From: Burkholderia sp. 9120
Lineage (GTDB): Bacteria; Pseudomonadota; Gammaproteobacteria; Burkholderiales; Burkholderiaceae
Length of the DNA: 64,000 bases
Assembly (NCBI RefSeq): GCF_000745015.1
Contig: NZ_JQNA01000002.1
Span: 806,001 to 870,000, forward strand
Reading direction: 5' to 3'
Below the pieces are notes generated by a model. It ran no database searches and was not told the origin of the DNA. It saw only the letters and a list, made by a program, of their open reading frames with translations. Position 1 is the first letter of the stretch, and the number at the start of each line of letters is the position of its first letter. Positions 18,761 through 27,645 of this stretch are shown here, one piece after another. The translations under genes and the position numbers were made by a program.

Positions 18761-20284
18761 TTACTGTTCGGAGACGAACGCGAACGGGCTGAGCTTCGCG
18801 ATCGTGCCGTTCTGCACGAGCTTCGTCACGGCCTCGATATCCGGCGCGAAGTAGTGATCGAGCTCGTAATGCGCGACGTCCTTGCGCACTACGTCCATCA
18901 CCTTTTGCAGGCTCGGGCTGGTCTTGTGCGGCGCGCGCAGATCGACGCCTTGCGCGGCGGCGAGCAATTCGATCGACAGGATGTTCGCGGTGTTTTCAGC
19001 AATGTCGCCGAGCTTGCGCGCGGCGAACGTCGCCATCGACACATGGTCTTCCTGGTTTGCGGACGTGGGCAGCGAATCCACCGACGCCGGATGCGCGAGC
19101 GTCTTGTTTTCCGACGCCAAAGCTGCGGCCGTCACGTGAGCGATCATGAAGCCCGAGTTCACGCCACCGTCGCGCACGAGGAACGGCGGCAGACCCGACA
19201 GCGTCGCGTCGATCAGCAACGCGATGCGACGTTCGGCCAGCGCGCCGATTTCGGCGGCGGCGAGCGCGAGGTTGTCGGCGGCGAATGCGACCGGCTCGGC
19301 GTGGAAATTACCGCCCGACAGCACTTCGCCGGTGTCCGGGAAAATCAGCGGATTGTCGGAGACCGCGTTGGCTTCGAGCAGCAGCACGTTGGCGGCGTGG
19401 CGCATCTGGTCGAGACACGCGCCCATGACTTGCGGCTGGCAGCGCAGGCTGTACGGGTCCTGCACCTTGTCGCAATCGGCGTGCGAAACGTTGATGCCCG
19501 AACCGTCGAGCAGCGAACGGTAAGCCGTGGCCGCGTCGATCTGACCTTGATGGCCGCGCAGTTCGTGAATGCGCGCGTCGAACGGCTTGACCGAACCGGC
19601 CGCCGCGTCCACCGACAACGAGCCCGACACCAGCGCGGTACGGTACAGGTCTTCGATCGCGAACATGTTGTAGAGCGCGAGCGCGGTCGATGCCTGCGTG
19701 CCGTTCAGCAGCGCGAGGCCTTCCTTGGCTTGCAGCGTGAGCGGCTTGAGGCCGACCAGCGCGAGGCCTTCGGTGGCGGGCATGCGCTCGCCCTTCGCGA
19801 ACACATCGCCGACGCCGAGCAGCGCCGCCGACATATGCGCGAGCGGCGCGAGGTCGCCCGATGCGCCGACCGAGCCCTTGACCGGAATCACCGGCAGCAC
19901 GTCGGCGTTATACAGCGTGATCAGCGCCTCCATCACTTCGCGACGAATGCCCGAGTGGCCGCGGCCGAGGCTCGACAGCTTCAGCGCGATCAGCAGACGC
20001 ACCACCGGACGCGACATCGGCACACCCACGCCGACCGCATGCGACAGCACCAGATTGCGTTGCAGCAGTTCGAGCTGGTCGTGCGGAATATGCGTGCTGG
20101 CAAGGCGCCCAAAACCGGTGTTGATGCCGTAGGCCGGCTCGCCCTTCGCGGCGATATCGGCAACGGCTTGCGCGCAGGCGTCGATGGCGGCATGGCTGGC
20201 GGGATCGAGTTGCAGCGCGACGTGTTCGCGAGCGATCTGGCGCAGTTGCGGGAGGGTCAGGTAGCCGGGCTTCAGAATCATCAT
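18761..20284 (-). CDS. hutH: Histidine ammonia-lyase
   Basis: Converts L-histidine to trans-urocanate and ammonia, the first step of the pathway. The 507-residue protein contains the autocatalytic MIO triad Ala141-Ser142-Gly143 in [22 protein letters not shown] at 52-59 and the [13 protein letters not shown] segment. It is the first gene of the operon. AGGAA is placed eight bases before ATG 20284 (a second Met follows at once). The upstream region carries three HutC-like palindromes, so this is the regulated promoter. Confidence 0.98.
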   Translation of the reverse strand: MMILKPGYLTLPQLRQIAREHVALQLDPASHAAIDACAQAVADIAAKGEPAYGINTGFGRLASTHIPHDQLELLQRNLVLSHAVGVGVPMSRPVVRLLIALKLSSLGRGHSGIRREVMEALITLYNADVLPVIPVKGSVGASGDLAPLAHMSAALLGVGDVFAKGERMPATEGLALVGLKPLTLQAKEGLALLNGTQASTALALYNMFAIEDLYRTALVSGSLSVDAAAGSVKPFDARIHELRGHQGQIDAATAYRSLLDGSGINVSHADCDKVQDPYSLRCQPQVMGACLDQMRHAANVLLLEANAVSDNPLIFPDTGEVLSGGNFHAEPVAFAADNLALAAAEIGALAERRIALLIDATLSGLPPFLVRDGGVNSGFMIAHVTAAALASENKTLAHPASVDSLPTSANQEDHVSMATFAARKLGDIAENTANILSIELLAAAQGVDLRAPHKTSPSLQKVMDVVRKDVAHYELDHYFAPDIEAVTKLVQNGTIAKLSPFAFVSEQ

Positions 20285-20295
20285 GGTGTGTGTTC

Positions 20296-20307
20296 CTGTC
20301 TATACAA
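20296..20307. promoter_or_regulatory. HutC operator-like site 1 (10 of 12 match)
   Basis: The 12-mer CTGTCTATACAA differs at two positions from the perfect palindrome TTGTATATACAA found just upstream. It lies 12-23 bases before the hutH start, so a bound repressor would sit over the leader or start region. Confidence 0.55.
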
Positions 20308-20333
20308 TTTGAGAGAAGTCTATCGGCACCGTC

Positions 20334-20345
20334 TTGTATATACAA
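20334..20345. promoter_or_regulatory. HutC operator-like site 2 (perfect palindrome)
   Basis: TTGTATATACAA is its own reverse complement and resembles the TGTATATACA core reported for HutC in other proteobacteria. It is centred about 55 bp upstream of hutH, where it would overlap the promoter. Confidence 0.8.
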
Positions 20346-20472
20346 CTTGTTTTTAATCGCCCGGACCTGGGAGTTTCCATTAGAGCGCGAGCTGTCCGGC
20401 ATATTGCGGCGAAGGCCGGCGGGGTCGGGCGGCGACTCGATTGGCGCAGCAACGGTTCCTGTTGCGCCCAAC

Positions 20473-20484
20473 TTGTATATACAC
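20473..20484. promoter_or_regulatory. HutC operator-like site 3 (11 of 12 match)
   Basis: TTGTATATACAC differs by one base from the perfect site. It is centred 139 bp upstream of site 2, close to the terminator of the upstream LysR gene, which would suit repression by looping. The other DNA between 20285 and 20631 holds no gene. Confidence 0.65.
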
Positions 20485-20511
20485 ATTCAAAATATGAGCC
20501 GCCAAGTGGAC

Positions 20512-20534
20512 AAAAAACCGCCCTGCGGCGGTTT
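20512..20534 (-). terminator. Rho-independent terminator of the upstream LysR gene
   Basis: On the minus strand an eight-base-pair stem (AAACCGCC, loop GCAG, GGCGGTTT) runs straight into a T-run. It is about 100 bp after the LysR gene's stop, and it shields the hut promoter from read-through. Confidence 0.85.
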
Positions 20535-20631
20535 CCGATCCCGACCCACAGCCACCGCCACACCGCCACACCGCCACGTCGATTCAAGAGTTATAGGAGA
20601 GCCGGCCGAACGCACCACGCGAAACGCGCGG

Positions 20632-21528
20632 CTAAAGCTTCACGCGCGCCGCGATGAACTCCAGAAAACACTGCACGCGCCCCGTCAGCGACGCGCTCTG
20701 GTAGTACACCGCGCTCACCGGCTGCCGCTCGTCGCGCAGCAGGTTGCCGAGAATCGGCACGAGGCGGCCGTCGCGCACGTCGGCGGCGGTCATGAAGTCG
20801 GCCAGACAGGCCACGCCCCAGCCCGACAACGCCAGTTGCCGCAAGGTTTCGCCGCTCGACGCGGTGATCGACGGTTCGATCCTGAACGACTCGGCGCCGG
20901 CCTTGCGCCCTTCGCGCAACGGCCAGCGGTTCAGATGCTCCGGCGCCGTAAAACCGATCAATCGATGCGCGCGCAACGCTTCCACCGACTTCGGCTCGCC
21001 ATATTCGGCCAGATACGCGGGGCTCGCGAGCACCCGCAGCTTGCTGGTGCCCAACGCGCGCGCATGCAGCGTCGAATCCTGCAGCGCGCCGATCCGGATC
21101 GCGATATCCACCTTCTGTTCCAGCAGATCGACGATCCGCTCGCTGCTGGTCAATTCCAGCCGCACGTCCGGATAGAGCGCCGAAAACGCCTTCATATGCG
21201 GGGCGACGCAATGGAGCATGAACGGCGACGCCGCATCCACCCGCAAGCGCCCGGAAGGCCGCCCTCGCCCGCTCGTGACCGATTCCTCGGCCTCCTCCAT
21301 CGCCGCGAGAATCGCCCGGGCGCGTTGCAGGAACGCCTCGCCCTCTTCGGTCAATTGCAGACGGCGGGTCGTGCGCCGCACGAGCGCGGTGTCGAGCTTC
21401 TGTTCGAGGCGCGTGAGGGCGCGGCTCACGCCGGAAACCGTCTGCTCCAGCTTCTCCGCCGCCTTGGTGATCGAGCCGCTGTCGATCACGGTGACGAACA
21501 CCAGCAGCTCATCCGTGGAAGTTTTCAT
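20632..21528 (-). CDS. LysR-family transcriptional regulator
   Basis: A 298-residue LysR-type regulator. The N-terminal winged HTH (DELLVFVTVIDSGSITKAAEKLEQ, then SGVSRALTRLEQKLDTALVRRTTR) is typical of the CrgA/AaeR-like subgroup, and the effector domain follows (LGTSKLRVLASPAYLAEYG, LALSGWGVACLADF). ATG 21528 was preferred to a TTG 12 bases upstream. It is divergent from the NAD-dependent epimerase gene (105 bp between the starts), which is its most likely target. It is separated from hut by its own terminator. Confidence 0.93.
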   Translation of the reverse strand: MKTSTDELLVFVTVIDSGSITKAAEKLEQTVSGVSRALTRLEQKLDTALVRRTTRRLQLTEEGEAFLQRARAILAAMEEAEESVTSGRGRPSGRLRVDAASPFMLHCVAPHMKAFSALYPDVRLELTSSERIVDLLEQKVDIAIRIGALQDSTLHARALGTSKLRVLASPAYLAEYGEPKSVEALRAHRLIGFTAPEHLNRWPLREGRKAGAESFRIEPSITASSGETLRQLALSGWGVACLADFMTAADVRDGRLVPILGNLLRDERQPVSAVYYQSASLTGRVQCFLEFIAARVKL

Positions 21529-21633
21529 TGTTGATTTCAAGTCAAGATTGATTTGAGACTAACACGCTTTTTGCGAGAATCAAGACGACGGATACTGGCT
21601 GCCTGTCATCGTGTTTCCAACCAGGAGAACGTC

Positions 21634-22530
21634 TTGAAGATCTTCATCACGGGCGCAAGCGGGTTTATCGGCGGATCGATCGCGGCGCATCTGGCGCGCG
21701 CCGGCCACGGCGTGCGCGGTCTGATCCGCAATCCCGACCATGCCGCCGAATTGCAACGCCTCGGCATCGAACCGGTGGTCGGCACGCTCGACGACCGCGC
21801 GCTGCTGATTGCCGAAGCGCAAGCCGCGGACGCCGTCATCAACGCCGCCAGCAGCGACCATGAAGGCGCGGTGAAAGCATTGATCGAAGGACTCGCCGGT
21901 TCCGGCAAGGTGCTGCTGCATACCAGCGGATCGAGCATCGTCGGCGATGCGTCGGGTGGCGAAGCGGGTCAGTCGCGCATTTATCACGAAGACGCGCTGC
22001 CCACGCCGACCGCCGACAAGGCGGCCCGCGTCGCGATCGACCAGCTCGTGCTCGACGCCGCGCGCCAGAACGTCCGTTCGGCGGTGCTGTGCAATACGCT
22101 GATCTATGGTCACGGCGCGGTGCCGGGCAGCGCGAGCGTGCAGTTGCCGCGCCTCGTGCGGCAGGCGCAAAAGAGCGGCGTGGTGCGTCATGTGGGCAGC
22201 GGCGGCAACATCTGGTCGAACGTGCATATCGACGATGTCGCCGAACTGTATCGACTCGCACTCGAGAAAACGCCGGCCGGCACGTTCTATTTCGTCGAAA
22301 GCGGCGAGGCGTCGTTCCGCGACATGAGCGCGGCTATCGCGCGCGCGATGAAACTCGGCGAGCCGCAAGACTGGCCGCTCGACGAAGCGCAGAAGGAATG
22401 GGGCTACGAAATGGCCTCGTACGGCCTCGGTTCGAACAGCCGAGTGCGCGGAGTGCGCGCACGCAAACTGCTCGGCTGGCAACCGAAACGCAGCTCGGTG
22501 ATCGACTGGATCGAACACGACATGATGTGA
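21634..22530 (+). CDS. NAD(P)-dependent epimerase/dehydratase (extended SDR)
   Basis: A 298-residue Rossmann-fold protein with the extended-SDR nucleotide motif TGASGFIGGSIAAHLARAGH at its N-terminus. The central part has TSGSSIVGD in place of the usual YxxxK environment, then LIYGHGAVPGSASVQLPRL and WSNVHIDDVAELYRLAL as in NAD-dependent epimerase/dehydratase proteins. The start is a TTG at 21634, supported by AGGAG seven bases upstream and by the conserved beginning LKIFITGASG; no ATG in frame fits. It is divergent from a LysR gene that may control it. The substrate is unknown. Confidence 0.9.
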   Translation: MKIFITGASGFIGGSIAAHLARAGHGVRGLIRNPDHAAELQRLGIEPVVGTLDDRALLIAEAQAADAVINAASSDHEGAVKALIEGLAGSGKVLLHTSGSSIVGDASGGEAGQSRIYHEDALPTPTADKAARVAIDQLVLDAARQNVRSAVLCNTLIYGHGAVPGSASVQLPRLVRQAQKSGVVRHVGSGGNIWSNVHIDDVAELYRLALEKTPAGTFYFVESGEASFRDMSAAIARAMKLGEPQDWPLDEAQKEWGYEMASYGLGSNSRVRGVRARKLLGWQPKRSSVIDWIEHDMM

Positions 22531-22686
22531 TGTATCCGGCGGGACATTCTTCGGGACGTCCCCCCGCGAAAACGTAATCCGTGTAAGCGGCGCCGTTGCG
22601 AATTCGTAAGCTCACCTCGCTAGAATCGCGCTCAACTGATCGTGCGATTCGATTTTGCGAGTCGCCCCTGAGCCCGGATTTGATCG

Positions 22687-22869
22687 ATGACTTTGGCGCT
22701 GAATTTCGACTGGCTGACGAACCTGCTGGCGATACTTTTCGTGGTGGCGTGTCTTTACGATGCACGTTACGACGAATACGGCACGTTGACACTGGCGGCG
22801 GCCGCAATGGGCCTCGCCGTGATGGCAATGGAGCTGTTTCTCAAGCCCGCTTTCGACATGGCGCTTTGA
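22687..22869 (+). CDS. Small membrane protein, unknown
   Basis: A 60-residue open frame with two predicted membrane helices (WLTNLLAILFVVACLYDA and LTLAAAAMGLAVMAMELFL) joined by a short acidic loop DARYDEYG. Third-position GC is coding-like, but no strong ribosome site precedes ATG 22687. It stands between two convergent-side genes and has no functional context. Confidence 0.55.
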   Translation: MTLALNFDWLTNLLAILFVVACLYDARYDEYGTLTLAAAAMGLAVMAMELFLKPAFDMAL

Positions 22870-22977
22870 GCATGACGCCGCGCGACGCGGCGTCATATGC
22901 TTTTCTATCGGCTTTTCTATCGACTTGACGTCTCTATCCGGATGGGCACGCGGCTCACGCGCGCACCCACCCGTGCA

Positions 22978-24333
22978 TCACACCGCGACTTCCGGCGGCG
23001 CCTGGCGAAACCAGCGCGTGATCCAGCCGAGATAGCACAAGCCCAGCAGAAACCACACCGCCCCGAGCACCAGCGCGGTCTTCTCCAGACTCACCAGCAG
23101 CCACACGTCCGCAATTGCGCCGGCCAGCGGGAACAGCAGGCCGCCGATGATCCCCATCGCATTCGCCGTGCCCTTCGCGTTGAAGAACTGACGGATCACG
23201 CACAGGTTGACCGCGGTGAACGCGAGGAACGCGCCGAAGTTGATGAACGACGTCGAAGTCGCCACGTCGAGTTTCAACGCGACCAGACCGATCGCGCCCG
23301 CAATTGCGATATTCAGCGCCGGCGTCTTGAACTTCGGATGCACGAAACCGAAGATGCGCTTCGGCAGCACTTCGTCGCGCCCCATGGCATACAACAGACG
23401 CCCCACACTCGCCTGCGCCGAAATACCCGACGCGAACTGCGCGAGAATCAAGCCGGCCAGAAACACCGTCACGAAGAGATCGCCGCCCACTTTGCGCGCC
23501 ACTTCGAAGGCCGCCGAATCCGGGTCCTTGAAGACCGCGCCCGGATGCGCGAGCTGCACCGTGTAGGCCGCGATCACGAAGATCGCGCCGCCGATCAGCG
23601 CGATCAGCACGATGGCGCGCGGCATGGTCTTCTCAGGCGCAATGGTTTCTTCGGTGAGCGTCGACACCGCGTCGAAGCCGAGATACGAGTACGCGGCAAT
23701 CGCGGCGCCGGCCATGGTCGCCGAAAACGGCACGTGCGGTTTGAAGAACGGTTCGGCCGACAACAGGCCGCCGGGACCGGCCGCCGCCGTTACGTAATGG
23801 CAGCACAGCACGACGAACAACGCGACGATCGCCAGTTGCACGACCATCAGCACGATGTTGAAGCGGTTCGCCAGTTCGATGCCGAGAATGTTCAGCGCAC
23901 TGGTCAGCACGATAAACGCGACGATCCAGATCCAGCTCGGAATGTGCGGAAACGCGGCGCTCAGATACGCGGCGCCGATCAGCCAGATCACCATCGGCAG
24001 GAAAAAGTAATCGAGCAGCGTCGCCCAGCCGATCATGAAACCGAGGTGCGGGTTGAAGCTTTTACGCGTGTACGTATAGGCCGAACCGGCCACCGGGAAG
24101 AGCCGCGCGAGTTTGCCGTAGCTGAGCGCGGTGAACGCGATCGCGATCAGCGCGATCAGATAGGCGAGCGCCGCAGTGTCGTTGCTCGCGCTCGCCAGCA
24201 CGCCGTAGGTGCCGTACACGATCAGCGGCGCCATGTAGGCGAGGCCGAACAGTAGGACCGACGGCAGGCCGAGCGTGCGTTTCAGACGCGTGCTGTGTGC
24301 GGCCGCGGGTTCGGCGGCGGATGATGAAGTCAT
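22978..24333 (-). CDS. APC-family amino acid/polyamine permease
   Basis: A 451-residue inner-membrane transporter with about 12 hydrophobic helices. TM1 has the unwound segment GLAYMAPLIVYGTYG and TM2/3 carries LSYGKLARLFPVAGSAYTYTRK, both typical of APC transporters. The general look resembles PuuP-like putrescine importers, but the substrate is not certain. It is the second gene of a leftward pair with the nitrilase-family hydrolase 161 bp upstream, so it may import that enzyme's nitrogen-containing substrate. Confidence 0.88.
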   Translation of the reverse strand: MTSSSAAEPAAAHSTRLKRTLGLPSVLLFGLAYMAPLIVYGTYGVLASASNDTAALAYLIALIAIAFTALSYGKLARLFPVAGSAYTYTRKSFNPHLGFMIGWATLLDYFFLPMVIWLIGAAYLSAAFPHIPSWIWIVAFIVLTSALNILGIELANRFNIVLMVVQLAIVALFVVLCCHYVTAAAGPGGLLSAEPFFKPHVPFSATMAGAAIAAYSYLGFDAVSTLTEETIAPEKTMPRAIVLIALIGGAIFVIAAYTVQLAHPGAVFKDPDSAAFEVARKVGGDLFVTVFLAGLILAQFASGISAQASVGRLLYAMGRDEVLPKRIFGFVHPKFKTPALNIAIAGAIGLVALKLDVATSTSFINFGAFLAFTAVNLCVIRQFFNAKGTANAMGIIGGLLFPLAGAIADVWLLVSLEKTALVLGAVWFLLGLCYLGWITRWFRQAPPEVAV

Positions 24334-24494
24334 GCGGTGTCTCCTCTTGCAAATGGGCGAGCGTCGCCAGGGCGCGATTTGCGGCGCACCCCGGTCGAGC
24401 CGGGTCGTTCAGACTTGCGGGATGCGCGGGGTTCGCGCTGGTGTTTTCTTGTTTTCGATGTGCCGCGATGCGCCGCGATGCGCCGGGATCCAAC

Positions 24495-25331
24495 TTAACG
24501 CGCGCGAATCACACGCACACGTTGTCCGTTTTCGCCGTCTTCGGTGGCGAGATCGAGGGCGATACGCGCGTCGTGCAGATAGCGGTAATGTTCACGCGCG
24601 CCTTCGAGGCGCGTGCGGTCGAGCGTGGCCCGCAGCACGGTTTCCTGCTGGCCCGCGTCGCACACCACGTCGCCGAACGGATCGATCAACGCCGATTCGC
24701 CGGGGAACGTCAGGTTGTCGTCGCCCGAACCGATACGATTGACGAGCGCCGCGAACATCTGGTTTTCCATGGCGCGCGCAACGATCGCACGACGATGCAC
24801 CGGCCCGAACGGGTCCATGTTGCCGTTGGTCACGAGCAGCAGATCCGCGCCCAGCGACGCGACCGCGCGCGCCGTTTCGGGAAATTCGATGTCGTAGCAG
24901 ATCAGCAGGCCGACGGTCAGGCCTTTGAAGCTGCACACGTCGTAGCGGTCGCCCGGTTCGAATACACCGACGTCAGACGCCCACAGATGCGTCTTGCGAT
25001 AGCGCAGCGCGATTTCGCCGTGTTCGTCGACCAGTACCGTGGTGTTGAAGAAGCGGCTGCCGTCGCGCTCGGCGAGACCTACCGCCACTGCGACGCGGGC
25101 TTCGCGCGCCGCCTGGCGCACTGCCGTGAGAGAGGGACCGTCGATCGGTTCCGCTACGGTGCGAATGTTGTCGCGTGTCGGGAAGCCCGACAGCGTGGTT
25201 TCCGGGAACACGATGAGATCCGTGCCCGCGGCGCGCTGGCCGATGGTTTGCAGCACGCGTTGCACGTTCGCGCCGCTCACGCCGGTTGCGCCGTCCAAGA
25301 TAGGGATTTGCGCGAGTTCAAGTTGAAGCAT
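24495..25331 (-). CDS. Carbon-nitrogen hydrolase (nitrilase superfamily)
   Basis: A 278-residue amidase-type enzyme. The full Glu-Lys-Cys triad is present: Glu44 in VFPETTLSGF, Lys113 in RYRKTHLW and Cys145 in LLICYDIEFPE. These enzymes hydrolyse amides, carbamoyl compounds or nitriles in the cytoplasm. ATG 25331 has AGGAG seven bases upstream. It is followed by an APC permease, and a LuxR-type regulator is divergent. A striking inverted repeat sits in its 5' leader. Uptake plus hydrolysis of an amide or polyamine derivative is a reasonable guess. Confidence 0.92.
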   Translation of the reverse strand: MLQLELAQIPILDGATGVSGANVQRVLQTIGQRAAGTDLIVFPETTLSGFPTRDNIRTVAEPIDGPSLTAVRQAAREARVAVAVGLAERDGSRFFNTTVLVDEHGEIALRYRKTHLWASDVGVFEPGDRYDVCSFKGLTVGLLICYDIEFPETARAVASLGADLLLVTNGNMDPFGPVHRRAIVARAMENQMFAALVNRIGSGDDNLTFPGESALIDPFGDVVCDAGQQETVLRATLDRTRLEGAREHYRYLHDARIALDLATEDGENGQRVRVIRAR

Positions 25332-25346
25332 TGTGTCTCCTGTGTC

Positions 25347-25380
25347 GATCAGAGTTAGCGCTTTAGCGCTTACTCTGATC
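25347..25380. promoter_or_regulatory. 34-bp inverted repeat with internal 8-bp tandem repeat
   Basis: Arms GATCAGAGT (25347-25355) and ACTCTGATC (25372-25380) enclose two tandem copies of TAGCGCTT (25356-25371), each with the self-complementary AGCGCT. It starts 15 bases before the nitrilase-family gene start and lies between that gene and the LuxR-type gene, so it may be a regulator binding site or an mRNA leader hairpin. Confidence 0.65.
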
Positions 25381-25520
25381 CCATGCACTTGTTGCAAGCT
25401 ATTGCGTCTTTGCGTTACGCAGCGTCTCATATCAGCCGCCCGCGATCAGGTTGGGCCTATTATTACCAGACATATTTTTGTTCGTAATTACCCTGCTGGG
25501 TTACCCTCATCGGAGCACGC

Positions 25521-26384
25521 ATGGAACTCGAATGGCGCGATCTGGCCTTTCATCGCGAGATCGGCGCGGTTATCGAAGCACTCGATAGCGCGCAATTCTG
25601 GACGCGCCTCACGCGCGCGCTCGAACGCTACGTTGTCTTCGACAACTGGGTCGCGTTGCGCTTCACGCCCGGCGAAGCGCCGCTCGTGTGCGCCGAATCG
25701 CCCACGCCGGACGGCGCCGTCGACGCGATGTTCCAGGACTACCTGGCCGCGCTGTATCAACTCGATCCGTTCTATATCGCCGCCACCGACAAACCGGCGT
25801 CGGGCTTCGTCACGCTCGCCGACGTCGCGCCCGACAACTTCTCGATGACCGAGTACTACCAGCGGTACTTCAGGAAGAACATCGTCGGCGACGAGGTGCA
25901 TTTCAACTACATGATCGACGCCCGGCACACGCTCGCGTTTTCACTCGGTGCGACGCAGCGATATGGCGAGCGCGATCTTGCCGTGCTCGCGCTGTGCGCG
26001 CCTTGGGTAATCGCATTGTTGCGGCAACGTTTGCCTTATGAAACGTTCGACGCCGCGCCGTTGCCGCCGCCGTTCGGCGAGACGTCAACCGACAGCGCAA
26101 CGCCCATCCCGTTGCCGGCGGACACACCGGCGGACACCCCCGCGTACGCGGCGCGGTTTGCCCAGGTCGCGTCGGCGGGCGGCCGCGCCGCGCTCACCGC
26201 GCGCGAAGTCGAAGTGGCCATGCTGACCTTGAGCGGATTTTCGACACGCGCGATTGCGGAGAAACTCGCCATCTCGTTCGAGACGGTGCGCGCGCACAAG
26301 AAGCACATCTATACGAAACTCAACGTGAACTCGCAGTCGGAGTTGTTCGCGTTGTTCTATGACGCGGGACGTCAGGGCGGCTGA
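25521..26384 (+). CDS. LuxR-family transcriptional regulator
   Basis: A 287-residue regulator whose C-terminal 65 residues form a GerE/LuxR helix-turn-helix (LTAREVEVAMLTLSGFSTRA, then IAEKLAISFETVRAHKKHIYTKLNV). The N-terminal 180 residues are an unidentified sensor region, without the Asp pocket of a response regulator, joined by a Pro/Thr/Ala-rich linker. It is divergent from the nitrilase-permease pair and likely controls it. It could sense a small molecule directly; no synthase is nearby, so a quorum-sensing role is not supported. Confidence 0.88.
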   Translation: MELEWRDLAFHREIGAVIEALDSAQFWTRLTRALERYVVFDNWVALRFTPGEAPLVCAESPTPDGAVDAMFQDYLAALYQLDPFYIAATDKPASGFVTLADVAPDNFSMTEYYQRYFRKNIVGDEVHFNYMIDARHTLAFSLGATQRYGERDLAVLALCAPWVIALLRQRLPYETFDAAPLPPPFGETSTDSATPIPLPADTPADTPAYAARFAQVASAGGRAALTAREVEVAMLTLSGFSTRAIAEKLAISFETVRAHKKHIYTKLNVNSQSELFALFYDAGRQGG

Positions 26385-26413
26385 CGTCCCAGGTTAAAGC
26401 GAAGCGCGCTGCG

Positions 26414-27154
26414 TCACGTACCGCACGCGGCACAACCGCCGCTGGGCTTTTGATCCTGGTAGCGGTCGTGATGCCTGAGCCAGTCGGTCATGCCTCTCGT
26501 TTCGTTGCGGCCTTTCGGCGTGACGTCGAGATGCGCGTAGGTGTTGATGAACCGCTCGCCGCCGCGTCCGTAGCAGGAATACGTGTGGTACACGTCGCCG
26601 CGTTCGTCCTTATAGAACACGCTGTGGCCATGCAGTTCGTCGATTCCCACGTCGGTCTCGGTGAAGTTGTAGAACGCCTTTTTGCTGGCCACCTCTTCGG
26701 GTGTGAACGACACGTGATAGTCGAAATTGAAATCGCTGCCGTTCGACGACACCCACGGAAACGCCCACCCCATGCGTTTCCTGAACGCCTCGATTTTCGC
26801 CAGCGGCGCGAGCGAGACCGTCACGTACGACACATCGTGATGTTCGAGATGCGTGACGATGCCAATCATGTGATCCGACACGAACGAGCAGCCCACGCAG
26901 CCCTCCTCCCAGTCCGGGCCCAGCATGAAGTGATAAACGATCAACTGGCTGCGTCCGTCGAACAACTCAGACAGCGTCTTGCGCCCTTGTAGCGTGTCGA
27001 AACCATAGGTCTTATCGACCTTCACCCAAGGCAATTCGCGGCGTTTGCGCGCGAGCTCGTCGCTGGCGCGCATATGCGCCTTCTCTTCGACCAGTAGCGC
27101 GCGGCTCGCGGCCAGCCAGTCCTCTCTCGATCCCATCCGGTGCTGCGGTTCCAT
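26414..27154 (-). CDS. DUF899 thioredoxin-like protein
   Basis: A 246-residue DUF899-family protein. The family pattern is clear: HFMLGPDWEEGCVGCSFVSDH (CxxC at the thioredoxin-like active place, near residues 86-89), GWAFPWVSSNGSDFNFDYHVSF, VFYKDERGDVYHTYSCYGRG and a last TDWLRHHDRY. The C-terminal CAACGT adds another Cys pair. These proteins are predicted redox or dithiol-disulfide enzymes of unknown substrate. The upstream spacer of 62 bp lies ahead of an SRPBCC gene on the same strand. Confidence 0.9.
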   Translation of the reverse strand: MEPQHRMGSREDWLAASRALLVEEKAHMRASDELARKRRELPWVKVDKTYGFDTLQGRKTLSELFDGRSQLIVYHFMLGPDWEEGCVGCSFVSDHMIGIVTHLEHHDVSYVTVSLAPLAKIEAFRKRMGWAFPWVSSNGSDFNFDYHVSFTPEEVASKKAFYNFTETDVGIDELHGHSVFYKDERGDVYHTYSCYGRGGERFINTYAHLDVTPKGRNETRGMTDWLRHHDRYQDQKPSGGCAACGT

Positions 27155-27216
27155 TTGCGTCTCCTTTCCTGCAAGGTGCAGGTTGAATCACACACGTCCA
27201 ACCCATTCAGGCGCAC

Positions 27217-27645
27217 TCACGCGAAGTAGCGCTCCAGCGAATCGAGTCCACCCGACCAGCCAAGGCGATGATCGTCGGCCTGCGCTTCGTCGGTGAAGCG
27301 TTCGTGCGTAAGCGTCAGCCACGTGGCGTCGCCGTCCGGCTCCAGCAGGACCGTGACCAGCGATTCATGTTCCGCGTTGTGACGCCAGCGCCAGGTGAAC
27401 ACGAGCTTGCGATCCGGGACCACCTCCAGATACTGCCCGTTCGCCTCGAGTTCGCGGCCGTCCGACTTGCGGTACACGATCGTGTACCGACCGTCGACGC
27501 GCGCATCCAGTTCGGCGCGCACCACCGGCGTATCGCCGGGGTTCATCCATTTGATCAGTTGCGCCGCTTCCGTCCAGGCGCGGAAGACTTTGGCGGGCGC
27601 GGCGTTGAGGCGCCGCTGGAGGGTGAGGCTGGCTTGGGCGGACAT
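27217..27645 (-). CDS. SRPBCC-domain protein (AHSA1-like)
   Basis: A 142-residue START/AHSA1-like protein (SLTLQRRLNAAPAKVFRAWT, LIKWMNPGDTP, VTVLLEPDGDATWLTLTHERF, GWSGGLDSLERYFA). Such proteins form a hydrophobic cavity, and genes for them are usually paired with an ArsR-type repressor, as here. ATG 27645 has AGGAGG upstream, inside the coding end of the ArsR gene. It probably forms an operon with the ArsR gene and the DUF899 gene. Confidence 0.9.
   Translation of the reverse strand: MSAQASLTLQRRLNAAPAKVFRAWTEAAQLIKWMNPGDTPVVRAELDARVDGRYTIVYRKSDGRELEANGQYLEVVPDRKLVFTWRWRHNAEHESLVTVLLEPDGDATWLTLTHERFTDEAQADDHRLGWSGGLDSLERYFA

Noticed and set aside
25521..26384. LuxR-type gene as a quorum-sensing receptor
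   Set aside because: No acyl-homoserine lactone synthase is nearby and the N-terminal domain lacks a pattern I can assign with confidence; a local regulator role is simpler.
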